From a bacterium (lineage in GTDB: Bacteria; Zhuqueibacterota; QNDG01; DTFT01), in assembly GCA_016933415.1 (NCBI GenBank), contig JAFGAX010000173.1, forward strand, positions 1-52,324: a stretch of DNA of 52,324 nt, in the 5' to 3' direction. This document shows positions 1 to 7,245 of the stretch, piece after piece. The notes under the pieces are model-generated. The model had not been told where the DNA came from. It saw only the letters and a program-made list of their open reading frames with translations, and did not search any database. A program made the position numbers and the translations under genes. Positions within the stretch are counted from its first letter, which is position 1. Every line of letters starts with the position of its first letter.

Positions 1-408
1 CAATAATGAAGGTATGAATAAACGCAATTGTCCCGGGAACACACGCCATACCGCATGGAAGAAATGTCCGCCGGCTTGACCGGAAGAATCCAGATTATCC
101 CCGGGCCATCGAGATAGGCTATCATTCACAAATACAGTGCCTTACCGGGGGGGGGGCGGCATGGCGCTTCAATAATTACCCCGGTCAATTCAGAATTTGA
201 ATGAATCCTCGAAGGATTGAGGTAAGACGCGATGAGAGTCAATAAAATGAGGACAAAGAAACTGGCAGGTTTTATTGTTACAGAATCATTCTATGTTCAC
301 ATTTTAAAGACGGAAAGATCGGAGCATTCGAGGAGTCAAATAAATACAAATCACCAAGAAATGCAGGACGACCAAAAGAACTAATCACTTTTTCATCCTT
401 CTGGGCGA
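1..408. other. Non-coding left edge
   Basis: I see no convincing gene, RNA or repeat family here. The stretch is AT-rich compared with most of the window and contains a run of ten G residues at 147-156, a length prone to slippage and sequencing error. It leads into a clear promoter at 409. Confidence 0.5.
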
Positions 409-437
409 TTGATATTATGACTGGATATGGCTATTGT
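409..437 (+). promoter_or_regulatory. Sigma70-type promoter before csbD
   Basis: TTGATA at 409-414 and TATTGT at 432-437 are separated by 17 bases. Transcription would start near 444, about 60 bases before the csbD start, so it can drive the small-gene cluster that follows. Found by eye only. Confidence 0.5.
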
Positions 438-505
438 CGTTATAGATGAACGATGAAAGATAAGGACATAAACGGATTTGATGGCTCACCGCTAGGAGGT
501 TCGAA

Positions 506-691
506 ATGAACAAGCTCGCTGTCAAGGGAAACTGGAATGAGGTCGCAGGAAAGCTCAAGCAAAAATTTGCAGGCTTGACGGACGATGATCTGCTTTTCAA
601 GGAAGGGAAGGAAGAGGAATTATTGGGAAGATTGCAGAAAAAGCTGGGAAAAACAAAAGATGAAATACGATCGCTGATCGGGAAACTATGA
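506..691 (+). CDS. CsbD family stress protein
   Basis: A 61-residue soluble protein of the CsbD/YjbJ family. It opens with the typical pattern of a Lys-Gly-Asn-Trp-Asn-Glu segment followed by Gly-Lys-Leu-Lys-Gln, then a charged region rich in Gly-Lys-Glu-Glu and a helical Lys-Lys-Leu-Gly-Lys-Thr tail. CsbD proteins are abundant general-stress proteins of unknown biochemical activity in many bacteria. The start is set by AGGAGG eight bases upstream. It is the first gene of a cluster of small envelope and stress genes and has its own promoter at 409. Confidence 0.9.
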   Translation: MNKLAVKGNWNEVAGKLKQKFAGLTDDDLLFKEGKEEELLGRLQKKLGKTKDEIRSLIGKL

Positions 692-814
692 ACAGACGGT
701 TTCAAAAAACGGATGTCATGCGGTGTTCATGTCAGGGGCTGAACACCATAACAAATCTTACCGTCCATTTTAAAGACAGAAAACATTTAAACCTATTACG
801 AAGGAGCTCATTCA

Positions 815-1357
815 ATGCGGAAGAAAATGGCATTTCTGGCGGGGATATCCGTTCTGATGGCGGCCCAGGTGACAGCACAGAGCATCGGGATAGGACCACA
901 GGTAGGATATTTTAGGACCAAAGATGCGGATAAGGGTTCCTTCATGGGGGGAGTGGCCTGGAGGATAAAACCGGTACCGGTCATCGGCATTGAGGCATCC
1001 ATTCAATATCGTCAGGAAAAATTTGCGGATGGCGCCTTGACGGTACGAAGCTGGCCGGTGATGGTGACGGGTTTGATTTATCCCCTGCCCGTCGTGTACG
1101 GAGCCATCGGCGCCGGGTGGTACCACGTGACTTCCGATTATGACCGGAAAAAGGTGCCGCTCCTGAAAGACGAGACCTCTCAGGAAGTCGGCTGGCATTT
1201 TGGCGGAGGATTGGAAGTTCCCGTCGGTCCAAAGATAAAATTAACCGGTGATATCCGCTATGTATTCCTGAATTATGATTTTGAAAAAATCCCGGGCAGC
1301 AGCGGCATGAAAAGCAATTTCACCGTGATGACCGTCGGGCTGCTGTTCGGTTTTTAA
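815..1357 (+). CDS. Outer-membrane beta-barrel protein, paralogue 1
   Basis: A 180-residue protein with a signal peptide of about 22 residues (Lys-rich start, hydrophobic core, Ala-Gln at the cleavage end) and a mature part of alternating aromatic and small residues ending in Phe, typical of small eight-stranded outer-membrane barrels. No enzyme motif is visible. Its paralogue at 2083 has exactly the same length and is similar throughout: both share the stretch Leu-Thr-Val-Arg-Ser-Trp-Pro-Val-Met and the ends Leu-Thr-Gly-Asp-Ile-Arg-Tyr-Val-Phe-Leu. The SD is AAGGAG at about 801. A strong stem-loop follows at 1363. The function is unknown; the family resembles generic porin-fold outer-membrane proteins. 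Confidence 0.8.
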   Translation: MRKKMAFLAGISVLMAAQVTAQSIGIGPQVGYFRTKDADKGSFMGGVAWRIKPVPVIGIEASIQYRQEKFADGALTVRSWPVMVTGLIYPLPVVYGAIGAGWYHVTSDYDRKKVPLLKDETSQEVGWHFGGGLEVPVGPKIKLTGDIRYVFLNYDFEKIPGSSGMKSNFTVMTVGLLFGF

Positions 1358-1362
1358 TATAC

Positions 1363-1402
1363 CACACAGCCGGGCGGACCAGATAGTCCGTTCGGCTGTG
1401 TG
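1363..1402 (+). terminator. Strong stem-loop after OMP paralogue 1
   Basis: CACACAGCCG at 1363-1372 pairs with CGGCTGTGTG at 1393-1402, and the inner arms also pair (GGAC/GTCC plus G-U pairs), giving about 17 base pairs around a six-base loop. There is no T-run after it, so it may stabilise the upstream mRNA or act as a weak terminator rather than being a classical intrinsic terminator. Confidence 0.55.
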
Positions 1403-1453
1403 CCTGGAAAATCACGGGAATGTGACGACAGGATCACAGAAAAGGAGATAAAA

Positions 1454-1603
1454 ATGTTCTGGGTCGTTATAACGATTCTTCTCTTGTTGTGGCTGATTGC
1501 CGTTTTCAGCGGTAATTTAGTGGGCGGACTCATCCATGTCCTGCTGGTCGCCGCAATCATCGTGCTGCTGTTTAGAGTCATCAAAGGCCGCAAATCGGCA
1601 TAG
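1454..1603 (+). CDS. lmo0937-like small membrane protein
   Basis: A 49-residue protein that is almost entirely hydrophobic: one segment at about residues 2-18, another at about 24-41, and a basic tail Lys-Gly-Arg-Lys. This matches the lmo0937/DUF5670 type of tiny membrane protein, which has no known activity but often sits beside stress genes. The start is the ATG at 1454, behind AAGGAGA; an in-frame GTG at 1400 lies at the base of the preceding stem-loop and would add an unlikely polar head. Confidence 0.75.
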   Translation: MFWVVITILLLLWLIAVFSGNLVGGLIHVLLVAAIIVLLFRVIKGRKSA

Positions 1604-1636
1604 CGGCATGAAAAACTGAGTTAGGAGATAAAAATT

Positions 1637-1858
1637 ATGAAACCCATCCTGTTCATCGGAATCGTTCTCATCGTGCTTGGCGCAATGGCTTTGATTTATC
1701 AGGGCGTCACCTACACCACACATGAGAAAATCATCGACGTCGGCCCGATACAGGCTTCCGCGGAAACCCAGAAGAAGGTTCCACTATCGCCTCTCTTCGG
1801 CGGATTGGCGCTCGCCGGCGGGATTGTGATGGTCATTGTGGGTCGTAAAAAGTCGTAG
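1637..1858 (+). CDS. Small two-TM membrane protein (DUF3185-like)
   Basis: A 73-residue protein with membrane segments at about 3-22 and 52-68, a polar loop with Thr-Tyr-Thr-Thr-His-Glu-Lys, and a Gly-Arg-Lys-Lys-Ser tail. Proteins of this build are common next to lmo0937-type genes; the DUF3185 label is from memory of the pattern and tentative. The SD is AGGAGATA ten bases before the start. It lies 33 bases after the previous gene and is probably co-transcribed. Its function is unknown. Confidence 0.7.
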   Translation: MKPILFIGIVLIVLGAMALIYQGVTYTTHEKIIDVGPIQASAETQKKVPLSPLFGGLALAGGIVMVIVGRKKS

Positions 1859-2082
1859 ATTTCACGATCCTGATGAGTATCTCCTAAACAATCCCGTCAA
1901 CGAATCTGCCCGCGAGCGTACATAAGAGGTCTTCTCGCTACAGATAGAAGATTGACCGCTGTTTCGGCGGGGAGCTTCGATCGGGACAAGAACATGAGAT
2001 CGGGAGTAACTTTGAATTGGTGTCAACTATTGAGAAAGATTCGTCAAAAACAATCATCCATCCAATCGAAGGAGGCTGTGTG

Positions 2083-2625
2083 ATGAGCAAGAAACTGCTG
2101 TTTGTCTTAGGTTTGACTTTGCTGATGGTTCCCCGTGGGAATACACAGGGCATCAGTCTGGGTCCGCAGATCGGCTATTATAAAGCCCAGGAAGCCGACA
2201 AAGGATCGTTGATGGGCGGTGTCGCATGGCGGTTGAAGGTAAAACCGATCTTCGGCGTCGAAGCATCCATCAACTATCGGCAGGAAAAATATGCGGACGA
2301 TCTTTTAACGGTTCGAAGCTGGCCTGTCATGATCACCGGGCTGGTTTATCCGGTGCCCATGATTTACGGGGCAGTCGGCGTCGGCTGGTACAGTGTGACG
2401 TACGATTACAATAAGGCAAAATTGCCGCTTTTCAAAGACGAGACGACGCAGAAGGTCGGCTATCATTTCGGAGGCGGGGTGGAATTGCCCGTGCAAACAA
2501 GGTTCCTGTTGACCGGTGATATCCGGTACGTTTTTCTGGATTATGATTTCGAAGAAATCCCGGGGTCGGGCAGTTTGAAAAGCAACTTCTATGTTTTAAC
2601 GGTCGGTCTTCTGTACAAACTTTAG
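2083..2625 (+). CDS. Outer-membrane beta-barrel protein, paralogue 2
   Basis: A 180-residue paralogue of the protein at 815, of identical length and similar along its whole span, with a signal peptide of about 21 residues and a barrel-like mature region. The start is the ATG at 2083, supported by GAAGGAGG and by alignment with the paralogue; an in-frame upstream GTG at 2017 would add 22 polar residues before the signal peptide. The two copies are separated by two unrelated tiny membrane genes, so this is a spaced tandem duplication. The C-terminus is Tyr-Lys-Leu instead of Gly-Phe, so the usual terminal aromatic of outer-membrane barrels is replaced. Confidence 0.8.
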   Translation: MSKKLLFVLGLTLLMVPRGNTQGISLGPQIGYYKAQEADKGSLMGGVAWRLKVKPIFGVEASINYRQEKYADDLLTVRSWPVMITGLVYPVPMIYGAVGVGWYSVTYDYNKAKLPLFKDETTQKVGYHFGGGVELPVQTRFLLTGDIRYVFLDYDFEEIPGSGSLKSNFYVLTVGLLYKL

Positions 2626-2637
2626 ACTTCCTGAAAT

Positions 2638-2663
2638 TTGAGCGGACAGGAATGTCCGCTCAA
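2638..2663 (+). terminator. Perfect stem-loop after OMP paralogue 2
   Basis: An 11-bp perfect stem (TTGAGCGGACA with TGTCCGCTCAA) closes a four-base GGAA loop 13 bases after the stop codon. Like the stem after paralogue 1 it lacks a strong T-run. The position right behind each barrel gene suggests a shared role in mRNA end formation or stability. Confidence 0.6.
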
Positions 2664-2718
2664 GTTTACCTGAAACACAAATTGAGAAAAACAGTTTTCC
2701 CATCAGGAGGAACCGTCC

Positions 2719-3015
2719 ATGTCATTGCGTTGGGATAAAATAAAAAAATCGATCAAAGGAGAGCTGTCCGACGCTGCGGCGACGACAAATAAATACATGA
2801 AAATAGGCAAGGTCAAACTGGACATGGCGAACTCAACCCATTCGTTGAATGATGTATTCAAGGAAATCGGAATGGAAGTGTACGGTGAGTTGGCCAATCA
2901 TCAATACGGGGATATCCGGAAAAATGTAAAAATTAAAAATTTGATCGAAAAGGTGGATCAGCTCAAGCAATCCATAAAGGAAGAGGCGGAGAAGATCGAT
3001 CATTTGAAAAGTTAA
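2719..3015 (+). CDS. Hypothetical small helical protein
   Basis: A 98-residue soluble protein without a signal peptide. The second half is rich in Glu, Lys, Ile and Leu in heptad-like spacing (about residues 70-98), consistent with a coiled coil. The first half contains Lys-Gly-Glu-Leu-Ser-Asp-Ala-Ala-Ala and a Tyr-Met-Lys-Ile-Gly-Lys-Val-Lys-Leu segment. I do not recognise the family. The SD AGGAGGAA lies eight bases upstream. Its neighbours suggest membership of the same stress cluster. Confidence 0.65.
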   Translation: MSLRWDKIKKSIKGELSDAAATTNKYMKIGKVKLDMANSTHSLNDVFKEIGMEVYGELANHQYGDIRKNVKIKNLIEKVDQLKQSIKEEAEKIDHLKS

Positions 3016-3107
3016 ACAAGTCCTCATAAAATTGAACTGATGACTTATTCAAGAAAACGGCATCGTCGATCATGGTTTCAGAAATGAAACCGGGAAAGGA
3101 AAGAACC

Positions 3108-3548
3108 ATGAAAAAAGGAATTGCGGTCCTGGCCGCCGTGGGCTTGATGGTTGGAATTGGCTTTGTCGGTTGTGAAAAATCGTCAAAACAAAAAGTTGAA
3201 AAAGCAACGGAGAATCTGCAATCGGCCCGGCAGGAATTGAACGACGCCCAGGCCGGATATCTTGTCGAATGGGAAATATTCAAGACCGAGTCTGCACAGA
3301 AAATCGAGGGAAATGAAAAGAATATTGCGGTATTCAAGGAAAAGATGGAAGATGCGGGTTCCGCCGCCCAGAAAACGCTCGCCAAGGAAGTGAAAGAGCT
3401 GGAACAAAAGAATCGCGACCTGAAGAAAAAGCTGGAGGAATACGATGGGGGAGAAAGCCAATGGGCCGAATTCAAAGCGGGCTTTCAGGAAGATCTGGAC
3501 CGGATCGGCAAGAAGATTGAGGGGTTATTCAGGGATACCCAGCAGTGA
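3108..3548 (+). CDS. Putative lipoprotein with coiled coil
   Basis: A 146-residue protein. The N-terminus is a lipoprotein signal with a Phe-Val-Gly-Cys lipobox (Cys about residue 22), followed by a long charged helical region with heptad-like spacing between about residues 25 and 115. It is probably anchored to a membrane facing the periplasm. The start is the ATG at 3108, just before the hydrophobic core, with GGAAAGGA upstream; an in-frame ATG at 3072 would add 12 polar residues. It lies 35 bases before a second lipoprotein gene, so the two are probably co-transcribed. No enzymatic motif is visible. Confidence 0.75.
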   Translation: MKKGIAVLAAVGLMVGIGFVGCEKSSKQKVEKATENLQSARQELNDAQAGYLVEWEIFKTESAQKIEGNEKNIAVFKEKMEDAGSAAQKTLAKEVKELEQKNRDLKKKLEEYDGGESQWAEFKAGFQEDLDRIGKKIEGLFRDTQQ

Positions 3549-3583
3549 ATATCGAAGGGAATATACTAAAAAAGGAGAATCAG

Positions 3584-4225
3584 ATGAACAACAAGAATCG
3601 ATCCGCACTTCTGCCGATCGCAATTTTTGTCGGACTGTCGGCCTTCTTCGCGGGATGCGCGACAACCGGCATGGAGCGATCGGAGAAAGCCACGACGACG
3701 ATGCAGACCGTGTCCGAGGAAATTTCAAAAGTCGTTGTTCAGTTGGATTTGACGGGAGCGTCGCTGAACGACCTGACCCGAGTGGGACAGTCCGATGTCA
3801 AATCCGCGTTCGACTCTTATTCCGCAAATGTACTCAAAATGGATGAGTTGGAGAAAAAGTTCACCATCCATGCCGATGAGATGAAAATGCGCGGCAAAGA
3901 GTATTTCGCAGAATGGAAAAAACAGGGAAACGCATATGCCAATCCGAAGATACGCGCGCTCAGTGAACAGCGTCGGGCCGAGTTGGGTGAAGTATACGGG
4001 AAGATCGCCGAGGAGAGCATCGGAGTCAAAGTCGTTTTTAAGGCGTATATGTCTGATATTAAAGAAATACAAAAATTTCTCTCAAACGACCTGACTCTGA
4101 AAGGAACCGATTCGATCATACCTATTTCCGACAAGGTCGTGCAGGAAGGCGTCAGTTTGAAGGATGCGTTAAATCGCGTTCAGGAGGCTATCAACGTCGC
4201 CAGTGTCGAAATGGCCCAGCAATAG
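3584..4225 (+). CDS. DUF2959-like lipoprotein
   Basis: A 213-residue lipoprotein: a basic start, a hydrophobic core and a Phe-Phe-Ala-Gly-Cys lipobox (Cys about 25), followed by Ala-Thr-Thr-Gly-Met-Glu-Arg-Ser-Glu-Lys-Ala. The remainder is all-helical, with Thr-Met-Gln-Thr-Val-Ser-Glu-Glu and a Lys-Phe-Leu-Ser-Asn-Asp-Leu segment that resemble DUF2959 proteins of unknown function. The start at 3584 follows AAAGGAGA by seven bases; the upstream GTG at 3545 overlaps the previous stop. It probably works with the preceding lipoprotein in the envelope. Confidence 0.7.
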   Translation: MNNKNRSALLPIAIFVGLSAFFAGCATTGMERSEKATTTMQTVSEEISKVVVQLDLTGASLNDLTRVGQSDVKSAFDSYSANVLKMDELEKKFTIHADEMKMRGKEYFAEWKKQGNAYANPKIRALSEQRRAELGEVYGKIAEESIGVKVVFKAYMSDIKEIQKFLSNDLTLKGTDSIIPISDKVVQEGVSLKDALNRVQEAINVASVEMAQQ

Positions 4226-4448
4226 ATACTCCGGGTTCTGAAAGAGCGGCACCCGGCGGGTCAAGGTTTGGCGAAAGTGTCCAATCGACATAAGACAGAT
4301 TCAAATCCGGGCAATACCGATCCGCAAGACAACCCTGAACCGTGAGATTGGTGTTTCCGGATCAGGACTATCAGAACGGGCTCTCCGACCGGGCGTTCGA
4401 CCGTAGAGTCTGAAGAGGTTATCAAATCCCAAAAAAGGAGAGAAAATC

Positions 4449-4613
4449 ATGAAGCTGTCGGCACCCAAGGAAGTCACTTTCATTATCGCCGTGATTCTGG
4501 CGATACTCGGAGCGCTCGCATCGCAGGGAATCATCCACACCGGTTACGCTTTTGCGATGGTATTGATCGGATTTATCGTGTTGGCTCTCGGAAATCTGGT
4601 GAAAGGACTGTAG
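4449..4613 (+). CDS. 54-residue membrane protein
   Basis: A small protein preceded by an AAAGGAGAG ribosome site. It begins Met-Lys-Leu-Ser-Ala-Pro-Lys-Glu-Val-Thr and has two hydrophobic segments, about residues 10-27 and 32-49, ending Gly-Asn-Leu-Val-Lys-Gly-Leu. The length, the pattern and the position after stress lipoproteins match the other tiny membrane proteins of this cluster. The family is not recognised and no catalytic residues are present. A terminator-like structure follows. Confidence 0.65.
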   Translation: MKLSAPKEVTFIIAVILAILGALASQGIIHTGYAFAMVLIGFIVLALGNLVKGL

Positions 4614-4628
4614 CGCGGTTTCAGGGTT

Positions 4629-4687
4629 GCGGGCTGGTCGAAAGGGGATCAATCGGTCCTGTTTGATGGCCGCCCGCCCCTTTTTTT
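4629..4687 (+). terminator. Probable intrinsic terminator
   Basis: GCGGGC at 4629 can pair with GCCCGC at 4672, and alternatively AAAGGGG (near 4641) with CCCCTTT (from 4677). A run of seven T residues ends the structure. It lies 15 bases after the 54-residue membrane protein and would close the stress cluster. Confidence 0.5.
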
Positions 4688-4747
4688 ATATACCTCATCC
4701 GCTGTTTCGATCAAATCGATGAATCTGTCAACGAGCGTATTTCCCGG

Positions 4748-4858
4748 TCCCGCGATGCGGGATCAATCTGCAGATGCTGGCTATTGAAGACTTCGCTGGA
4801 CCAAGCAAAATGATTTTATCTTGTTGAAGGCCCGGGGCTTGCCTTCAATACTCTAAAA
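4748..4858. repeat. Dispersed intergenic element, copy 1
   Basis: Begins with a TCCCGC-GAT-GCGGGA palindrome. Forty-five bases (4752-4796) are identical to 42233-42277. Similarity then resumes at a TTGAAGGC/GCCTTCAA inverted repeat and at the words ATTGGTCCCG (about 4868). No protein is encoded. It looks like a mobile or REP-like non-coding element; its second copy lies between convergent genes 37 kb away. Confidence 0.8.
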
Positions 4859-4872
4859 ATATATTAAATTGG

Positions 4873-4929
4873 TCCCGCAACGCGGGGTCTTCAATAAAAA
4901 ATATAATTGCTTGATCCCGCGCAGCGGGC
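4873..4929. repeat. Two short GC hairpin repeats
   Basis: TCCCGC-AAC-GCGGGG at 4873-4887 and TCCCGC-GCA-GCGGGC at 4915-4929 are variants of the palindrome that starts the dispersed element at 4748. Related words recur at 37288, 42229, 48649 and 48695, always between genes. Confidence 0.7.
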
Positions 4930-5125
4930 CGCGGGGTAAGTGATCGCTGTCAGATTCAAGCATCGCCCTGGCCACCCGAAGCGTGCGCGCCTCGCTGGAG
5001 CGTCTTCAGACCAACGGATGACGAGTCCCTTCGGAGAAAACCGGTGCCGGAACGAATCGGACAATCCGTCTCACGGAGATGATTGGCCATTCGTCCAAAA
5101 AGACCGGATCAATTTAAATTCTTAA

Positions 5126-5159
5126 GACAATTGTCATTTAAGGAAAGAATGCTTTTATT
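5126..5159 (+). promoter_or_regulatory. Promoter with palindromic operator over the -35
   Basis: TTGTCA at 5131-5136, a 17-base spacer and TTTATT at 5154-5159 form a sigma70-like promoter. The perfect 10-bp palindrome GACAATTGTC at 5126-5135 overlaps the -35 box, flanked by partly symmetrical TTAA words, which is the usual geometry for a repressor site. The radical SAM gene starts 115 bases downstream. Confidence 0.5.
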
Positions 5160-5274
5160 TTCCGCATTCTAGCACGAATGATCCGGCCCCTCTCTACAGT
5201 ATGCGATTTCGGCCGTATATGATCTCTCGACGGATTGCGGTAAATACGCGCCTTTACGGAAACGGAGGGTTGTA

Positions 5275-6765
5275 ATGAATGTGATTCTGATCTACCCCGA
5301 ATTTCCGGACACGTTCTGGAGCTTCAAGCACGCCCTTCCTTTTATCCGCAAGAAAGCCTCTCTGCCGCCGCTCGGGCTCCTGACGGTCGCAGGCATGCTT
5401 CCGGCGGAATGGAACAAACGGCTGGTCGATCTCAATGTCAAGCGGCTCACCCGGAAGGACCTGGCCTGGGCGGACCTTGCGTTCATCAGCGGCATGGCGG
5501 TTCAGAAGGACTCCGCGCGCCGGGTGATCGATCGACTCAAGGAAGCGGGATTGACGGTGGTCGCGGGCGGGCCGCTTTTCACCATGGAGCATGAAGCGTT
5601 CGAAACCGTCGATCATTTCGTTCTGAACGAAGGCGAATTGACGCTGCCGGTTTTTCTGGAGGATTTCATCGGGGGGCACGCGCAAAGGATTTACTCGAGT
5701 TCCGAATTCGCGGACATGCGGAAGTCTCCGGTGCCCCTTTGGAATCTGGCGGACATGAACCGTTACGCATCGATGAGCGTGCAGTTCTCGCGGGGTTGCC
5801 CGTTCCAATGCGACTTCTGCAACGTCACCTCGCTTCTGGGGCACCGGCCGCGCACCAAAACACCCGGCCAGATCATCGCCGAGCTGGACAGCCTTTACCG
5901 TCATAAGTGGCGCGGGGGCGTCTTCTTCGTGGACGACAACCTGATCGGGAACAAGGCGCTTCTCAAGGACGGGCTTCTGCCCGCGCTGATCCGATGGCGG
6001 AAAAACAAGAAAGGGTTTCCGTTCAACACCGAAATTTCCATCAACCTGGCGGATGACGGATCCCTCGCTGCCATGATGGCGGACGCAGGATTCGATTCGG
6101 TTTTCATCGGAATCGAAACGCCCAATGAAAACAGTTTGAGGGAATGCGGTAAAACCCAGAATCTGAAACGCGACCTGGTCGGAGACGTGAAGCGCATTCA
6201 ACGGGCGGGACTGCAGGTGCAGGGGGGCTTCATCGTGGGTTTCGACAGCGATACGGACACGACCTTCCAGCGGCTCATCGATTTCATACAGAGAAGCGGA
6301 ATCGTGACGGCGATGGTCGGCATGCTCCAGGCCTTTCCGGGGACCCGGCTCCACGACCGCCTGAAATCGGAGGGGCGGCTGCTGGACAAAACGTCCGGAG
6401 ACAACGCGGACGGAACGACGAACATCGTTCCCGCCATGAATATGGAAGTCCTGCAGTCGGGTTACCGAAATCTGATGAACCATATTTATTCCCCCGAGGT
6501 CTATTATCGCCGGATTAAAACATTTTTAAACGAATACCGGCCGAAAAAGATCAAAACTCCGCTGGGCCTTCGCCGTTCCGCGGATTACGGGTACGCGTTC
6601 CTGAGTTCCGTCTTACGGCTGGGAATCGCGGGAAAGGAGCGGGCGGAGTATTGGAGGCTCGTATTCTGGGCCCTGTGGCGCAGGCCGAACCTGTTTCCGC
6701 TGGCCGTCACATTGGCCGTCTACGGCTATCACTTTCGCAGGATATGCGAACTGCATATCGACTGA
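5275..6765 (+). CDS. B12-binding radical SAM protein (DUF4070 type)
   Basis: A 496-residue enzyme. Residues about 1-140 resemble a cobalamin-binding domain (Pro-Pro-Leu-Gly-Leu-Leu-Thr-Val-Ala near 36). The radical SAM domain has the Cys-X3-Cys-X2-Cys cluster at C175, C179 and C182, and the C-terminal 130 residues match the DUF4070 extension. Relatives include the hopanoid C-3 methylase HpnR and many uncharacterised proteins; they usually modify lipids or small molecules using SAM, an iron-sulphur cluster and sometimes cobalamin. The canonical Asp-X-His-X-X-Gly cobalamin motif is not evident, so B12 may not be bound. SD GGAGGG precedes the start. It is monocistronic or the first of a short run. 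The substrate cannot be read from the sequence. Confidence 0.85.
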   Translation: MNVILIYPEFPDTFWSFKHALPFIRKKASLPPLGLLTVAGMLPAEWNKRLVDLNVKRLTRKDLAWADLAFISGMAVQKDSARRVIDRLKEAGLTVVAGGPLFTMEHEAFETVDHFVLNEGELTLPVFLEDFIGGHAQRIYSSSEFADMRKSPVPLWNLADMNRYASMSVQFSRGCPFQCDFCNVTSLLGHRPRTKTPGQIIAELDSLYRHKWRGGVFFVDDNLIGNKALLKDGLLPALIRWRKNKKGFPFNTEISINLADDGSLAAMMADAGFDSVFIGIETPNENSLRECGKTQNLKRDLVGDVKRIQRAGLQVQGGFIVGFDSDTDTTFQRLIDFIQRSGIVTAMVGMLQAFPGTRLHDRLKSEGRLLDKTSGDNADGTTNIVPAMNMEVLQSGYRNLMNHIYSPEVYYRRIKTFLNEYRPKKIKTPLGLRRSADYGYAFLSSVLRLGIAGKERAEYWRLVFWALWRRPNLFPLAVTLAVYGYHFRRICELHID

Positions 6766-6825
6766 GCGGGAACGGGGCATCGGATCCGTCGGGATTCCGG
6801 GTTGTCATGCGTGAAGGAGAAACAC

Positions 6826-7245
6826 ATGAAAAAACAAGTGGGTTTGTGGATCGATCATCGGAAGGCCGTTCTGGTGATCATCACTGACGGCAGGGAAGAG
6901 AAAAAACTGATATTATCGAACACCGAGAAGAATGTCCGGTTTTCAGGGGGACGTCATTCCAAAACCCCCTATGGGGCGTATCGGGGCTCGTACGAATCCA
7001 CCCGGGAAAGGCGGTTTTCGAACAATCTCAACCAGTACTACGATGAGGTCATTTCGGCATTTCGCGGCGCGGAAGCCGTTCTGATTTTCGGTCCCGGGGA
7101 GGCGAAGGGCGAAATTAAAAAACGTCTCTCGAAGAAACATTTTCACGGTCAGGTGGTCAGCGTTGAAACCGCGGATAAAATGACGGACCGCCAGGTGACG
7201 GCCAGAATGAACAGGCATTTTTCCGGATTCGCCGGGCTGGAATGA
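6826..7245 (+). CDS. eRF1/Pelota-like domain protein
   Basis: A 139-residue soluble protein opening with Val-Gly-Leu-Trp-Ile-Asp-His-Arg-Lys-Ala, then a mid-protein Phe-Gly-Pro-Gly-Glu-Ala-Lys-Gly motif after a hydrophobic strand. This pattern fits the short bacterial proteins annotated as translational-machinery or eRF1-domain proteins, which are thought to resemble the third domain of release factors; no role is established. The start at 6826 has AAGGAG eight bases upstream, whereas an in-frame TTG at 6802 does not. It lies 60 bases after the radical SAM gene and could be co-transcribed. Confidence 0.65.
   Translation: MKKQVGLWIDHRKAVLVIITDGREEKKLILSNTEKNVRFSGGRHSKTPYGAYRGSYESTRERRFSNNLNQYYDEVISAFRGAEAVLIFGPGEAKGEIKKRLSKKHFHGQVVSVETADKMTDRQVTARMNRHFSGFAGLE

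Larger units (their letters stand above)
4614..5274. other. 660-bp gene-free region
   Basis: No credible gene is present; a 61-codon GTG-started frame at 4940 has no SD and a random-looking composition. The region holds a terminator-like hairpin (4629), a dispersed repeat (4748), two short GC hairpins (4873, 4915), and the promoter with palindromic operator of the next gene (5126). A further stem, AGAATGC/GCATTCT, lies at 5146-5170. Confidence 0.6.

Noticed and set aside
688..915. 75-codon frame overlapping the csbD stop by ATGA
   Set aside because: The overlap looks like coupling, but the frame runs into the start of the outer-membrane gene and its sequence is random-looking.
4296..4325. 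Possible tRNA-like T-loop (GATTCAAATCC)
   Set aside because: No acceptor stem, anticodon arm or correct spacing around it.
4940..5125. 61-codon frame in the repeat-rich gap
   Set aside because: GTG start without SD, arbitrary composition, starts at the edge of a hairpin repeat.
5254..6483. 409-codon frame on the minus strand
   Set aside because: Antisense to the radical SAM gene; no motif, no SD.
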